Shown: piece by piece, positions 17,010-25,763 of the stretch
Layout of the letters: every line of letters starts with the position of its first letter
Position numbering within the stretch: the first letter of the stretch is position 1
NCBI RefSeq assembly: GCF_002844275.1
Contig: NZ_NXGX01000001.1
Coordinates: 558,001 to 622,000 of the forward strand
Origin: Thalassospira lohafexi
GTDB lineage: Bacteria > Pseudomonadota > Alphaproteobacteria > Rhodospirillales > Thalassospiraceae
Length of the DNA stretch: 64,000 bases
Direction of reading: 5' to 3'
Made by a program: the position numbers and the translations under genes
Notes under the pieces: model-generated
Told to the model about the DNA's origin: nothing
The model's input: only the letters and a program-made list of their open reading frames with translations
Database searches by the model: none

Positions 17010-18470
17010 TCAGTTGCCACCGGCAAGGATGCTGCGCGCAACCGATGCATCATCAAACGGCATTACCTGATCGCCGATGATCTGGCCGCGTTCGTGGCCC
17101 TTGCCCGCGATGATCAAAACATCATTGCGTTGCAGGATGCCGATGCCGCGTTTGATCGCATCTGCGCGGTCGCCGATTTCAATGCCGCCGTCACATGCCT
17201 TTTTGATGGCAGCGCGAATGGTGGCGGGATTTTCGCTGCGCGGGTTGTCATCGGTGATGATGGCAATATCGGCGAAATCCTGTGCGACCTTGCCCATCAA
17301 GGGGCGTTTGCCGGTATCACGATCCCCACCCGCGCCAAAGACACACACAATGCGTCCCTTGCAATGGGGACGGACAGCCTTGATCACGGTTTCAAGCGCA
17401 TCGGGGGTATGGGCGTAGTCAACAAAGACCGGTGCGCCAAAGCTGGTTTTGCCAACCAGTTCCATGCGGCCACGCACACCTTCAAGCTTTTCAAGGGCGA
17501 GAACCGCCGGGTCGATATCGGCACCCGATGCGATGACAATCGCAAGGGCGGCGAGCGCGTTCATCACCTGAAAACTGCCCATCAGCGGCAGATGAATTTT
17601 GTATTCACCCTTGTTGGCCAGAAGGGTCAGTTTGGTGCCGGTGCTGTCAGGAACAGCCGAAACCAGTTTGATGTCATCGGCATTTTCGCCGTAGGACAGA
17701 ACCGTCAGGCCGCGCTTTTCGCACATGGCTTTCAGGGTCGCGAACTGTTCGACATCGGCGTTCAGAACCGCAGTACCATCGGCGACCAGAAGGTCGGAAA
17801 ACAAGCGGGCCTTGGCGGCGAAGTATTTGTCAAAGCTGCCGTGGTAATCAAGATGATCGCGCGACAGGTTGGTAAAGGCGGCCACGGTGACCTTCACCCC
17901 GTCAAGGCGATGCTGGTCAAGCCCGTGCGAGCTTGCCTCCATCGCGACGTGGGTGACACCGATTTCAGACATTTCATTTAAGGATTGATGCAGGGCAACC
18001 GGATCCGGCGTGGTCAGCGAGCCGGGGATTTTTGCGCCCGCAGCACGAATGCCAAGGGTGCCGATCGAGCCCGACATATTGCCCATGATCGTCCAGAGTT
18101 GTTCGGTAAAGATCGCGGTCGATGTTTTACCGTTGGTGCCGGTGATTGCCGCAATGTTGGCAGGTTGCTGCCCATAAAAGCGCGCAGCAAGCTGTGCGTA
18201 GCGCTTTCGCGGGTTTTCAACCGGGATCAGGGGAACCGTCGGAGCACTTGGACGGGGCGTTCCGTCCTTGGCCAAAATGGCGGCGGCGCCGAGCTTGATC
18301 GCATCGGCGATGTATTTCGAGCCGTCATCCTTGGCACCAGACAGGGCGGCAAACATATAGCCATCCTTTACGGTGCGTGAGTCTGCTGTCAGGCCCGTGA
18401 TATCCGGGTCCTGTCCTTGGGCATGTTTAAGTGCCGCTTGATCACCTGCCATGAGTTCAGAAAGACGCAA
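17010..18470 (-). CDS. murE: UDP-MurNAc-L-Ala-D-Glu:meso-DAP ligase MurE
   Basis: Adds the third stem residue. The ATP loop is AITGTNGKTSTAIFTEQL, and the DNPRSENP motif near the C-terminus is the marker of enzymes specific for meso-diaminopimelate, so the cell wall is predicted to be the DAP type. The start is taken as TTG at 18470: AAGGGGA lies 8 bases upstream and the protein begins MRLSELMAGDQ, like other MurE N-termini. The ATG at 18452 has no ribosome site, and the frame continues upstream inside ftsI without a start context. TTG gives 486 residues and a 14-base overlap with the ftsI stop. Confidence 0.95.
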   Translation of the reverse strand: MRLSELMAGDQAALKHAQGQDPDITGLTADSRTVKDGYMFAALSGAKDDGSKYIADAIKLGAAAILAKDGTPRPSAPTVPLIPVENPRKRYAQLAARFYGQQPANIAAITGTNGKTSTAIFTEQLWTIMGNMSGSIGTLGIRAAGAKIPGSLTTPDPVALHQSLNEMSEIGVTHVAMEASSHGLDQHRLDGVKVTVAAFTNLSRDHLDYHGSFDKYFAAKARLFSDLLVADGTAVLNADVEQFATLKAMCEKRGLTVLSYGENADDIKLVSAVPDSTGTKLTLLANKGEYKIHLPLMGSFQVMNALAALAIVIASGADIDPAVLALEKLEGVRGRMELVGKTSFGAPVFVDYAHTPDALETVIKAVRPHCKGRIVCVFGAGGDRDTGKRPLMGKVAQDFADIAIITDDNPRSENPATIRAAIKKACDGGIEIGDRADAIKRGIGILQRNDVLIIAGKGHERGQIIGDQVMPFDDASVARSILAGGN

Positions 18471-20175
18471 GTTTGCGTTCCCCTTTGCGAAGTTCAATCT
18501 GCAACGCTTGCTCGATCTCCGGCGCCTTCGCATTCGCCGGTTCAATGCCCAAAAGGGGAGCAATACGTGTCACAACCTTGCCAACCGCAGGGGCGGACAC
18601 CCATCCTGCTGTGGCAAATCCATAGGTTTTTTTTGTGCCTTTGGGCTCGTCTAGCGTCACCAGAACCACATATTTCGGGTCCTGCATCGGGAAGGCGGCG
18701 ACAAAGGTCGACATGCGGGCGTTCTTTACGTAGCGCCCGTTCACCAGTTTTTCCGAGGTGCCGGTCTTCCCGCCAAGGAAGTAGCCCGCCACTTCGGCGT
18801 TTTTGCCCGATCCTTCGGTCACAACCAGACGCATCAAGCGACGCATCAGGTCAGACGTTTCTCGGGAAAAGACACGTTCACCAGCCGGGGCACCGTCCTG
18901 TTTGAGGATGGTGGACGGGCGGTGAATACCACCGTTTGAAATGGTGGAAATACCGTTGACGACCTGAAGCGGGGTGACGGCAATGCCGTGACCAAAGGCA
19001 ATGGTCATGGTGTTGATTTCACGCCATGGATTGGGCACAAGCGGCCCGCCGACTTCAGGAAGTTCGATTTCTGGCTTGTCGAGCATGCCAAGCTTTTTGA
19101 GGTATTTTTGCTGGGTCGCACCGCCAAAGGCCATCGCCATGCGGGCCGAACCGATGTTCGAGCTGTGGACCAGAATTTCCGGCACGGTCAGCCAGCGGTT
19201 CTCGGCGTGGTAATCACGGATCGAGAAGCGCGCAACACGCAGTGGTTCGGTGGCATCAAAAACCGAGTTCAGGTTTGCCGAGCCGGTTTCAAGCGCGATT
19301 GCAGTGTTAAACAGTTTGAACACCGAGCCCATTTCATAAACGCCCAGCGTGCTGCGGTTGAACCGCGCATCCGCAGGCGCCTGACCGGGGCGGTGCGGGT
19401 CAAAATTGGGAAGGGAGGTCATGGCGATGACTTCGCCGGTGTAGACATCCATCACAAGCCCGGCAGCGCCAACCGCACTGTAGGTTTCCATCGCACTTTC
19501 GACTTCTTCCTCAAGCGCGTATTGCACCCGAGTATCGACCGACAATTGCAACGGGCCGTTGTTGATGCGCAGTTCGTTATCGAATTCGCGTTCGGCACCG
19601 GCAATGCCGTTATTGTCAATGTCGGTAAAGCCAAGCACGTGTGAGAACAGGCGGCCATGCGGATAAACGCGGCGCTCTTCACGTTGGAAATTCAGACCGG
19701 GAACGCCCAGCGAGTTGACTTCATACTGCTGTTCGGGGGTCAGGTTGCGGCGGATCCAGACGAAAGCCTTGCGTGAGCTTAAATGCCGGATCAGCGTATC
19801 TCGGTCCAGATCGGGCAGGGCTGTTAGCAGCATGTCGGCAGACTCAACCGGGTCTTTGACCACACGGGCGTCGGCATAAAGCGAATTGGTCGGAAGATCG
19901 GTCGCAAGCAGAATGCCGTTGCGATCCACGATGTCGGCGCGTTCGGTTTTAAGTTCGCGCGCATCGGTTCCCGAGGCCACAGCAGGTTCGTTGCCCTGAC
20001 GCAAAACAGAGGCATCGACCAGACCATAGGTGATCCAGGTAAAGCCAACGATGAACATCGCGCCGGTGATGAAAATGCGGTTACGTGCGGTTTCAATCGC
20101 CAGACGTTCACGTTGATCGGGTCCGAGTTCCGGACGATCCCCGCGCAGCCAGTATGAGAAACGCATGAAGCTCAT
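18457..20175 (-). CDS. ftsI: Penicillin-binding protein 3, septal transpeptidase FtsI
   Basis: Class B PBP that crosslinks septal peptidoglycan with FtsW. The 572 residues comprise a short cytoplasmic end, one membrane anchor (about residues 33-52), a pedestal domain, and a transpeptidase domain with the SVFK active-site serine (about 284), SSN (about 338) and KTGT (about 470). The start overlaps the ftsL stop as ATGA. Confidence 0.97.
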   Translation of the reverse strand: MSFMRFSYWLRGDRPELGPDQRERLAIETARNRIFITGAMFIVGFTWITYGLVDASVLRQGNEPAVASGTDARELKTERADIVDRNGILLATDLPTNSLYADARVVKDPVESADMLLTALPDLDRDTLIRHLSSRKAFVWIRRNLTPEQQYEVNSLGVPGLNFQREERRVYPHGRLFSHVLGFTDIDNNGIAGAEREFDNELRINNGPLQLSVDTRVQYALEEEVESAMETYSAVGAAGLVMDVYTGEVIAMTSLPNFDPHRPGQAPADARFNRSTLGVYEMGSVFKLFNTAIALETGSANLNSVFDATEPLRVARFSIRDYHAENRWLTVPEILVHSSNIGSARMAMAFGGATQQKYLKKLGMLDKPEIELPEVGGPLVPNPWREINTMTIAFGHGIAVTPLQVVNGISTISNGGIHRPSTILKQDGAPAGERVFSRETSDLMRRLMRLVVTEGSGKNAEVAGYFLGGKTGTSEKLVNGRYVKNARMSTFVAAFPMQDPKYVVLVTLDEPKGTKKTYGFATAGWVSAPAVGKVVTRIAPLLGIEPANAKAPEIEQALQIELRKGERKLASF

Positions 20176-20603
20176 TGCGTGCCTCCTGCGGTGGCGGCGA
20201 CCGAGGGGGCATCAATGATCATGGCGTCGGCGGCCTCGTCATACATCAGATCGCCCGGTCGGGCCCGCGGGAGTGGCAGGAAGGCAACCGCCTCGCCAAA
20301 TTTGTCCAGACGATAAAGATGCTGATCGGCATTTTCGGGCAGGTCATCGATGCTGGCCATCTGGAGAATATCGATCTGCGCCAGGCTGAGATATTGCTGG
20401 GATAACCGTTCGATCCGTTCAGGATTGTTCAGGTAGCTCCATTCGGCCTGAAGCACATGGATGGTTTCCTGTTCGGCCAGAATGTCGGACTGAATATCAG
20501 CGTAGCGTTTTTCAAGGCGTTCGACTTCGTGACTGACCCAATAGGTGCCAGCCCCAATCAGGATGGTCAGAAGCAAGCCGATAATTGTTACTGCGCGGGT
20601 CAT
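20172..20603 (-). CDS. ftsL: Cell division protein FtsL
   Basis: Small bitopic divisome protein of 143 residues: one N-terminal membrane helix (about residues 4-25) followed by a coiled coil (HEVERLEKRYADIQSDILAE) and the family motif LNNPERIERLSQQYL. Position between rsmH and ftsI is the classic place for ftsL. The C-terminal tail of about 50 residues beyond the coiled coil is acidic and Ala-rich. It overlaps both neighbours by 4 bases. Confidence 0.9.
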   Translation of the reverse strand: MTRAVTIIGLLLTILIGAGTYWVSHEVERLEKRYADIQSDILAEQETIHVLQAEWSYLNNPERIERLSQQYLSLAQIDILQMASIDDLPENADQHLYRLDKFGEAVAFLPLPRARPGDLMYDEAADAMIIDAPSVAATAGGTQ

Positions 20604-21589
20604 TCTTTGCCCCCTTGCGCAGTCGTCGCGGGCTGATCGTTGCGGGCAACTGCACGCAGTTTGGCCGAGCGCGCACGCGGGTTGGCGCGAATTTCGTCCT
20701 TCTGGCCGGTGACGGCCTTGCGGGTGATGGTCGTGAAGGTCGGCGTTGCGACTTCGGGTTCGCCCGGAAGACGGCGCGACATTTTGTTCGGATCGCCCGA
20801 ACGTTCCTTCATAAATGTTTTGACCTGACGGTCTTCGAGCGAATGGAAGGTCACAACCACCAGACGGCCACCGGGTTTCAGCAAAGTTTCGGCCGCACCC
20901 ATCGCGCGTTCAAGTTCGCCAAGTTCGTCATTTACAAAAATGCGCAGCGCCTGAAACGTGCGGGTGGCCGGATCAATGCCGTCCTTGGATTTGCGCACGA
21001 CCGAGCGTACCGCACGGGCAAGCTGTGAGGTCGTGGTAAAAGGTTCTTCGGCGCGCATTTCCATGATTTTACGCGCGACCTTGCGCGAGGCGCGTTCTTC
21101 GCCGTAACGGTAAATGACGTTGGCGATGTCTTCTTCTTCGGCGGTGTTGATGAAATCAGCCGCCGTCGGACCCGCCATCGACATGCGCATATCAAGCGGG
21201 CCGTCGGTACGGAATGAAAAGCCGCGATCCGCCTGATCGATCTGCATCGATGAAACGCCGATATCAAGAACGATGCCGTCAACTTGCGGTGCGCCAGCAG
21301 CCGGGATCAGTTTACCGATCTCGCCAAAGCAGCCTTCGACCATGTGGAAACGACCGTCGTAATCGGCTTCCATTTTCTGGCCGTTGGCAACCGCAGTCGG
21401 GTCGCGGTCAATGCCAAACAGCTCACACTGGGCGGAATCAAGAATGGCGCGGGAGTAACCGCCTGCGCCAAACGTACCATCCACCATGATTTCGCCGTCA
21501 CCGGGTGCAAGAGCGTCGAGCACCTCGCGGAGCAAAACCGGTTTGTGCGGGCGATCTTCTGTCGCAAAGCTGATGTCCTGATCGCTCAT
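20600..21589 (-). CDS. rsmH: 16S rRNA (cytosine(1402)-N(4))-methyltransferase RsmH
   Basis: S-adenosylmethionine-dependent enzyme that methylates 16S rRNA in the decoding site. The 329 residues show HKPVLLREVLDAL, the SAM-binding MVDGTFGAGGYSRAIL, DIGVSSMQIDQADRGFSF and VVTFHSLEDRQVKTFMK. Conserved second gene of dcw clusters; overlaps mraZ by 4 bases. Confidence 0.98.
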   Translation of the reverse strand: MSDQDISFATEDRPHKPVLLREVLDALAPGDGEIMVDGTFGAGGYSRAILDSAQCELFGIDRDPTAVANGQKMEADYDGRFHMVEGCFGEIGKLIPAAGAPQVDGIVLDIGVSSMQIDQADRGFSFRTDGPLDMRMSMAGPTAADFINTAEEEDIANVIYRYGEERASRKVARKIMEMRAEEPFTTTSQLARAVRSVVRKSKDGIDPATRTFQALRIFVNDELGELERAMGAAETLLKPGGRLVVVTFHSLEDRQVKTFMKERSGDPNKMSRRLPGEPEVATPTFTTITRKAVTGQKDEIRANPRARSAKLRAVARNDQPATTAQGGKE

Positions 21590-22089
21590 GATGCATCCTC
21601 CTCGGTCGGGGCACGCGGGCGGGTGCCGTTCGAGGGTTCAGTCATCGGTTTGAGTTTGAGTGTCGCGCCGCGGTTCAACGTCCGGGTCCGGCTGGCATCT
21701 TGCAGGGGTGTAAAGATGTCAGGGTTCCACAGACGGAAGGTGCGACCACGGCCAACAAAGGCGACCTGATCTTCGATGCGGGCATATTCGATGAGTTCGG
21801 CGGGCAGAATGATGCGGCCTTCGCCGTCATAAGGCAGCATGTGCGAGGAGCCAAGGATGGTATCGGCCAGATCGTCGGCCTCGTCAGAGAACATGTCGAG
21901 TTCATCAAGCGATGCTGCGATGCGCTCCATATGGCTTTCGCTGCAGCCTTCAAGGGCGCTTTCCTTGTGGGATTGATACAGGTAGATGCCAGCGAATTCT
22001 TCACGTTCAAGGGCCGCACGGAACCGCTTGGGGACGGATACGCGTCCCTTCCGGTCCAGCTTGTGAATGTGCGTCCCTGTGAACAGCAC
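21586..22089 (-). CDS. mraZ: Transcriptional regulator MraZ
   Basis: DNA-binding protein that controls its own dcw promoter. It has two SpoVT/AbrB-like halves: HKLDRKGRVSVPKRFRAAL near the N-terminus and DGEGRIILPAELIEYARI around residues 90-110. The 167 residues include a tail of about 25 beyond the second repeat. The start is GTG at 22089 with AGGGGA about 8 bases upstream. Its predicted binding boxes (TGGGN every 10 bases) lie upstream at 22210-22254 and 22382-22396. Confidence 0.97.
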   Translation of the reverse strand: MLFTGTHIHKLDRKGRVSVPKRFRAALEREEFAGIYLYQSHKESALEGCSESHMERIAASLDELDMFSDEADDLADTILGSSHMLPYDGEGRIILPAELIEYARIEDQVAFVGRGRTFRLWNPDIFTPLQDASRTRTLNRGATLKLKPMTEPSNGTRPRAPTEEDAS

Positions 22090-22209
22090 TTCGCCATTCC
22101 CCTGATCAAAAAAACCAAATCAAAAACAGGTTCCCAAATGGGAGGTCAGATGACCGGTTGCTGTTTGAAATGGATATGCCCCGCATGGCACAGAAATTAT
22201 GCCTGCTTA

Positions 22210-22254
22210 TGGGGTACCATGGGAAATGATGGGGGTCAATGGGATTTGATGGGT
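22210..22254 (+). promoter_or_regulatory. MraZ-binding array: five TGGGN boxes at exact 10-base spacing
   Basis: TGGGG (22210), TGGGA (22220), TGGGG (22230), TGGGA (22240) and TGGGT (22250), each separated by 5 bases. MraZ of E. coli binds direct repeats of TGGGN with 5-base spacers (established). The array is 121-165 bases upstream of the mraZ start, so it is very likely the autoregulatory site. Confidence 0.85.
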
Positions 22255-22292
22255 TCAGATGTGACGTTTTAGGGTATTCCCAGTGTTTCCGG

Positions 22293-22322
22293 TGTATATG
22301 CAAAAAGCCTGATTTCCGCCAA
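22293..22322 (-). promoter_or_regulatory. Candidate mraZ/dcw promoter
   Basis: On the minus strand, TTGGCG (22317-22322) and TATACA (22293-22298) are 18 bases apart, placing initiation near 22286, just upstream of the five MraZ boxes. Another possible pair lies near 22450-22476. Based on box matching only. Confidence 0.4.
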
Positions 22323-22381
22323 AAACGCTTTGAATCACGGTGTTATCCATCTCCTGCCCATGAAATCCCAAAGGTGGTCCA

Positions 22382-22396
22382 TGGGAACCCATGGGG
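22382..22396 (+). promoter_or_regulatory. Second MraZ-box pair
   Basis: TGGGA (22382-22386) and TGGGG (22392-22396) with a 5-base spacer. A further TGGGT at 22417 is 25 bases on, half a turn out of the 10-base phase. The pair lies on the far side of the candidate promoter from the five-box array. Confidence 0.55.
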
Positions 22397-22626
22397 GCGC
22401 TTAAAAAACGGGTGTATGGGTTCTTATGGACGCGGCGTGTTTGGTGTAGCTTGCGGGCATGACATGCGAAGACAATTTGCGATTTAAGCCCCAATCGGGT
22501 TTGATGCGCGGATAAACTCCTGCAAGATGTTCGGATCAGGACGTGTCCTGCGCGGCATGCAGGACGGGACTTAAAGACAGCAACAGATACTGGCGCGGGG
22601 CAGCGTCAGTGAGATGAAGGACGCGA

Positions 22627-23412
22627 TTGTTGCGGATAAAAGCTGCCATTTTCTTAATGGGTTGTGCGTTTTTGGCGATATCGATCACGCCAAGCGGCGT
22701 GGTTCCCTATGTGCAGGGTGTTCATGCACAAGGTTTGACGCTTGATCAGGCCGGGGGTGGGTCAACCTCGCCCGAGGTGACATCGCCGCAAATGCGCGAA
22801 CTTCTGCCGCTGATTATGAAGCAACTGCAAAATAACCCTGAACTGATGTCGCGATTTGGCATGGGGGGACTGGGCGGGTTATCCGGTCTGTCGGGTCTTG
22901 ATGGTGGCAGCGATGGTGATGGTACTGGAATGACCGGCATTCCGGGCACCGGGGCGAATGTTCCCGGCCTGAATGAGGCAATTGCCAAGGCACTGGCCCA
23001 AAAAAATGGCGGGACCGGCGTGGTGGCGCAAGGAATCCCAGAACAGGTCAAGCTGTACCGCGAACAATTCCACCCGGTTGATATTGATCAGGATGGCCGC
23101 ATTGGTGCGGAAGAAGCCGCATCCTATGCCAGCTGGATGTTTCGGCGGCGCGATATCAACGGTGATAGTGTGCTGGTCGTGCGGGAATTTTCCGCCGTTG
23201 AACAACTGCCCGGATCGCCCGAAGCCAACCGGCAGCGGCTGCGCACCGAGAGCCGCCGTCTGGAATTATTGTTCGCGCAATATGATACCGACAAGGACAG
23301 TATGATCAGCAAGGATGAATTCCTGGCCCAAGCCAAAAGTGCATTTGACGAGAAACGCGGAACCGAACCCGATGTTGATCCGTTTACATTCCAGACGGTA
23401 CTGCCGTTCTAA
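22627..23412 (+). CDS. Secreted EF-hand calcium-binding protein
   Basis: 261 residues with a hydrophobic signal peptide (cleavage likely after VHAQ/AQG, about residue 35), so exported. A glycine-rich stretch (about 79-100) separates an N-terminal part from EF-hand loops: DIDQDGRIGAEE (about 151), DINGDSVLVVREF (about 175) and DTDKDSMISKDEF (about 218), the second less canonical. TTG at 22627 is the likely start, with GAAGGA about 5 bases upstream; no ATG is in frame near it. It is divergent from mraZ. Role unknown; a calcium sensor or buffer in the periplasm or on the surface is plausible. Confidence 0.85.
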   Translation: MLRIKAAIFLMGCAFLAISITPSGVVPYVQGVHAQGLTLDQAGGGSTSPEVTSPQMRELLPLIMKQLQNNPELMSRFGMGGLGGLSGLSGLDGGSDGDGTGMTGIPGTGANVPGLNEAIAKALAQKNGGTGVVAQGIPEQVKLYREQFHPVDIDQDGRIGAEEAASYASWMFRRRDINGDSVLVVREFSAVEQLPGSPEANRQRLRTESRRLELLFAQYDTDKDSMISKDEFLAQAKSAFDEKRGTEPDVDPFTFQTVLPF

Positions 23413-23570
23413 GGTCAGGACGGCGTCAAGGAAGTTTCACGCCCCAACAGGTTGTTTCCCGGTTTTGATGGCCGGGTGTATATCAGATGCCGATACCAAA
23501 AAACTGACCAGAATTAGCCCGATAATCTGGCCCCGATCAAACGACACGCCAGCGCCGACGGAGAGAGGCC

Positions 23571-24674
23571 ATGGACAGCAACGAATTTTTCGCCCCCGTA
23601 CGTACGACATCCGATGAGGGCGGCGGCAGCGAAAATGCGACCGTTACAGAAACGCATGGTGGCTCATCTGACGATGCTGCGACAGAAGCGCGTGTTGCGA
23701 AGGTGCCCGGTGCCTTGAGTGTTTCCGGCGATGACGCAACGACGATGCCATCGAGCAAACCAGTACAGTCAAAGGCACCACGGACGCCCGTCTGGGTGGA
23801 TCTTCTGTCGCCGACCAACGAAGAAATTCAGGATATTGAAAAACGGTTTGGCATCGAAGTGCCGACCCGCGAAGAAATGCAGGAAATTGAGCTGTCATCG
23901 CGGCTGTACGACGAAGATGGCGCGTTGTTCATGACGGTATCGGTGTTGAACCGGGCGGCATCGGACGCACCGCAAACAGCGGTTGTGACGTTCATTCTGG
24001 TCAAGAAAACCCTGATCACCCTGCGCTATGCCGACCCGGTGCCGTTTAAAACCTTTATCCGGCGGGTCAACCGCAGCCCGTCGCTTGCCAGCAGTGCGGA
24101 CGCGGTTCTTTTCGGGTTGCTTGAACAGATTGTGGATCGATTGGCCGATGTGATGGAACAGACGGCAACCGATCTTGAGGGGCTGTCCAATCAGGTTTTT
24201 GCCAGTCCCGAAGACCGCAAATCAGATCAGGGACATCAGGACACCCTGCGTCAGATCGGGCGGGCAGGCAACCTGTCGGGCAAGGCCAAAGACAGTTTGT
24301 TGAACCTGCATCGACTTGGCTTGTTCCTGTCGACACAGACGCGGCTTAAAAAGGATGCCAAGGCGCGGCTTAAGATCATTTCGCGCGATATCGTGTCGAT
24401 TACCGAGCACGCCAATTTCATCGCCAACAAGGTGACCTTCCTGCTGGATGCGACGCTGGGCATGATCAGTCTGGAACAGAACAACATCATCAAGATTTTC
24501 TCGGTTGCGGCGGCCGCGTTTTTGCCGCCAACCTTGATTGCGAGCATTTACGGCATGAATTTCGAGGTCATGCCCGAACTTGACTGGCAATTTGGTTATC
24601 CGGTGGCGATTGGCTTGATGGTTTTGTCGGCGGTATTGCCGCTTTGGTATTTCAAGCGGAAGGGCTGGCTTTAG
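23571..24674 (+). CDS. CorA-family divalent metal transporter
   Basis: Inner-membrane Mg2+ (or Co2+/Ni2+/Zn2+) channel protein of 367 residues. It has a long cytoplasmic domain, then two C-terminal membrane helices joined by the loop with the selectivity motif YGMNFEVMPEL (GMN at about residue 328), and a basic end FKRKGWL. An N-terminal extension of about 60 residues rich in Ser, Thr, Ala and Glu looks disordered and is unusual for the family. GGAGAGAGG precedes the ATG. Confidence 0.93.
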   Translation: MDSNEFFAPVRTTSDEGGGSENATVTETHGGSSDDAATEARVAKVPGALSVSGDDATTMPSSKPVQSKAPRTPVWVDLLSPTNEEIQDIEKRFGIEVPTREEMQEIELSSRLYDEDGALFMTVSVLNRAASDAPQTAVVTFILVKKTLITLRYADPVPFKTFIRRVNRSPSLASSADAVLFGLLEQIVDRLADVMEQTATDLEGLSNQVFASPEDRKSDQGHQDTLRQIGRAGNLSGKAKDSLLNLHRLGLFLSTQTRLKKDAKARLKIISRDIVSITEHANFIANKVTFLLDATLGMISLEQNNIIKIFSVAAAAFLPPTLIASIYGMNFEVMPELDWQFGYPVAIGLMVLSAVLPLWYFKRKGWL

Positions 24675-24728
24675 TTTCAGTTCACTCACAAAATCAGTTT
24701 GCACTTACAAAAGCGCGTGCGGTTTTTG

Positions 24729-24789
24729 TTGATTTCGTACCCGAAGACCCTGTATAAAATAGGTGTGTCGTACGAACGTGAGTTTGTAC
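24729..24789 (+). promoter_or_regulatory. Promoter and possible operator of the DUF3800 gene
   Basis: TTGATT (24729-24734) and TATAAA (24753-24758) are 18 bases apart; initiation would fall near 24765. Immediately after lies the inverted repeat GTACGAAC-gtga-GTTTGTAC (24770-24789, 7 of 8 positions paired), well placed for a repressor. Confidence 0.5.
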
Positions 24790-24802
24790 ACACTTTCCGA
24801 GG

Positions 24803-24819
24803 CCCGCGTTCAACGCGGG
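24803..24819 (+). promoter_or_regulatory. Leader hairpin CCCGCGTT-C-AACGCGGG
   Basis: Compact GC stem in the predicted 5' leader of the DUF3800 gene, 25 bases before its GTG start. No T-tract follows, so it is not an ordinary terminator. It could protect or tune translation of the leader. Confidence 0.4.
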
Positions 24820-24843
24820 TCTTCGCGTTTGTGGGGGACGGAT

Positions 24844-25647
24844 GTGACTTACGTTGCTTATCTGGACGAGTTTGGACACATCGGCCCTTTTACTTCCCGA
24901 ACAGACCCTAAATTCAAGGAAAGTCCGGTTTTTGGTCTAGCTGGTTTAATTTTGCCAGCGACAGAAATTCGCTCTTTCGGTACTTGGTTCTTTCAAAGAA
25001 AGCAAGAATTGCTTGGATGGGAAATTGAGCGTGCAGGTGCGCATCCGGCTACCTGGGAAAAGAAGGGTGCCGCCTTATATACGCTCAGAAATGTACAAAA
25101 GTATCGAGAACTGCGAGCACTAACAAACCGCCTCTTCAATAAGATAGAAAAAATTGGAGGCCGGGTTTTCTATGTCGGGACGGAGAAAACTGCACCTGTT
25201 GGTGATCACGACCCGAACCGGCTTTACCTCTCGGTGTTAAAAGAGGCTATCAAAAGACTTGATCATTTCTGCGAGAAAGACTGTGACAACGGTTCCTCGT
25301 TTCTACTGGTTCTGGATGAACATGATCAACGACAAGCGCTTGTAACCGCAGCAGCTCAGGCCATGTACAACCCGAATGAGCCGCGTCGTCGGCTTATAGA
25401 GCCTCCGTTCCAAGTTGAGAGTGATCGATATCAAACATTGCAAGCAGCCGATTGGATTGCTGGTCTCGTTGGGCGGTTGGGAGCTTGCTGGGCGGATGGT
25501 AAGCAGTACGAAGACTGGGAACCGTTCCGAACCTATTTTGAAGCACGATTAAATCGTGTTTCAGTACGAAGCGGTGTCCGGACTGGGGTTTTTGCCAGTT
25601 TCGTTGATCAGGAATCCAACGATATTGCCAAAAACCTTAAAGAGTAA
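24844..25647 (+). CDS. DUF3800 domain protein
   Basis: 267 residues. DUF3800 proteins have an RNase-H-like acidic core and are often found with mobile or defence genes; their biochemical role is not settled. Visible acidic motifs: AYLDEFGHIGPF at the N-terminus, LVLDEHDQRQ mid-protein and QTLQAADWIAGLVGR late, matching the family D-E, D-E and QxAD pattern. GTG at 24844 with GGGGGA upstream is preferred to the longer frame from 24763, whose first 27 codons overlie the leader hairpin. Base composition is visibly AT-richer than in the neighbours, suggesting transfer. It stands alone between corA and an unrelated regulator. Confidence 0.82.
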   Translation: MTYVAYLDEFGHIGPFTSRTDPKFKESPVFGLAGLILPATEIRSFGTWFFQRKQELLGWEIERAGAHPATWEKKGAALYTLRNVQKYRELRALTNRLFNKIEKIGGRVFYVGTEKTAPVGDHDPNRLYLSVLKEAIKRLDHFCEKDCDNGSSFLLVLDEHDQRQALVTAAAQAMYNPNEPRRRLIEPPFQVESDRYQTLQAADWIAGLVGRLGACWADGKQYEDWEPFRTYFEARLNRVSVRSGVRTGVFASFVDQESNDIAKNLKE

Positions 25648-25763
25648 CTGGGGTAGGTGACGGCAAGGAAACAGTCGCAATCCATACTTGGAAGGCTGAC
25701 TTAACTAAACTGCAAGTGCTTGTCCTTGTCCTTGTCCTCAACAGACGCGTCGAACGCCTGCCC

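Larger units (their letters stand above)
22090..22626. other. 537-bp divergent region between mraZ and the EF-hand gene
   Basis: It holds the MraZ boxes, a candidate mraZ promoter (22293-22322, minus) and a perfect inverted repeat GTCCTGC-7-GCAGGAC at 22545-22565 upstream of the EF-hand gene. No coding frame is convincing. Confidence 0.7.

Noticed and set aside
22106-22303. Minus-strand small frame in the mraZ leader as an upstream peptide
   Set aside because: It spans the MraZ boxes, which explain the repetitive sequence; no ribosome site was seen.
25719-25740. Short CTTGTC tandem repeat after the DUF3800 gene
   Set aside because: Only three hexamer copies in a 116-base gap; too little to call a functional element.
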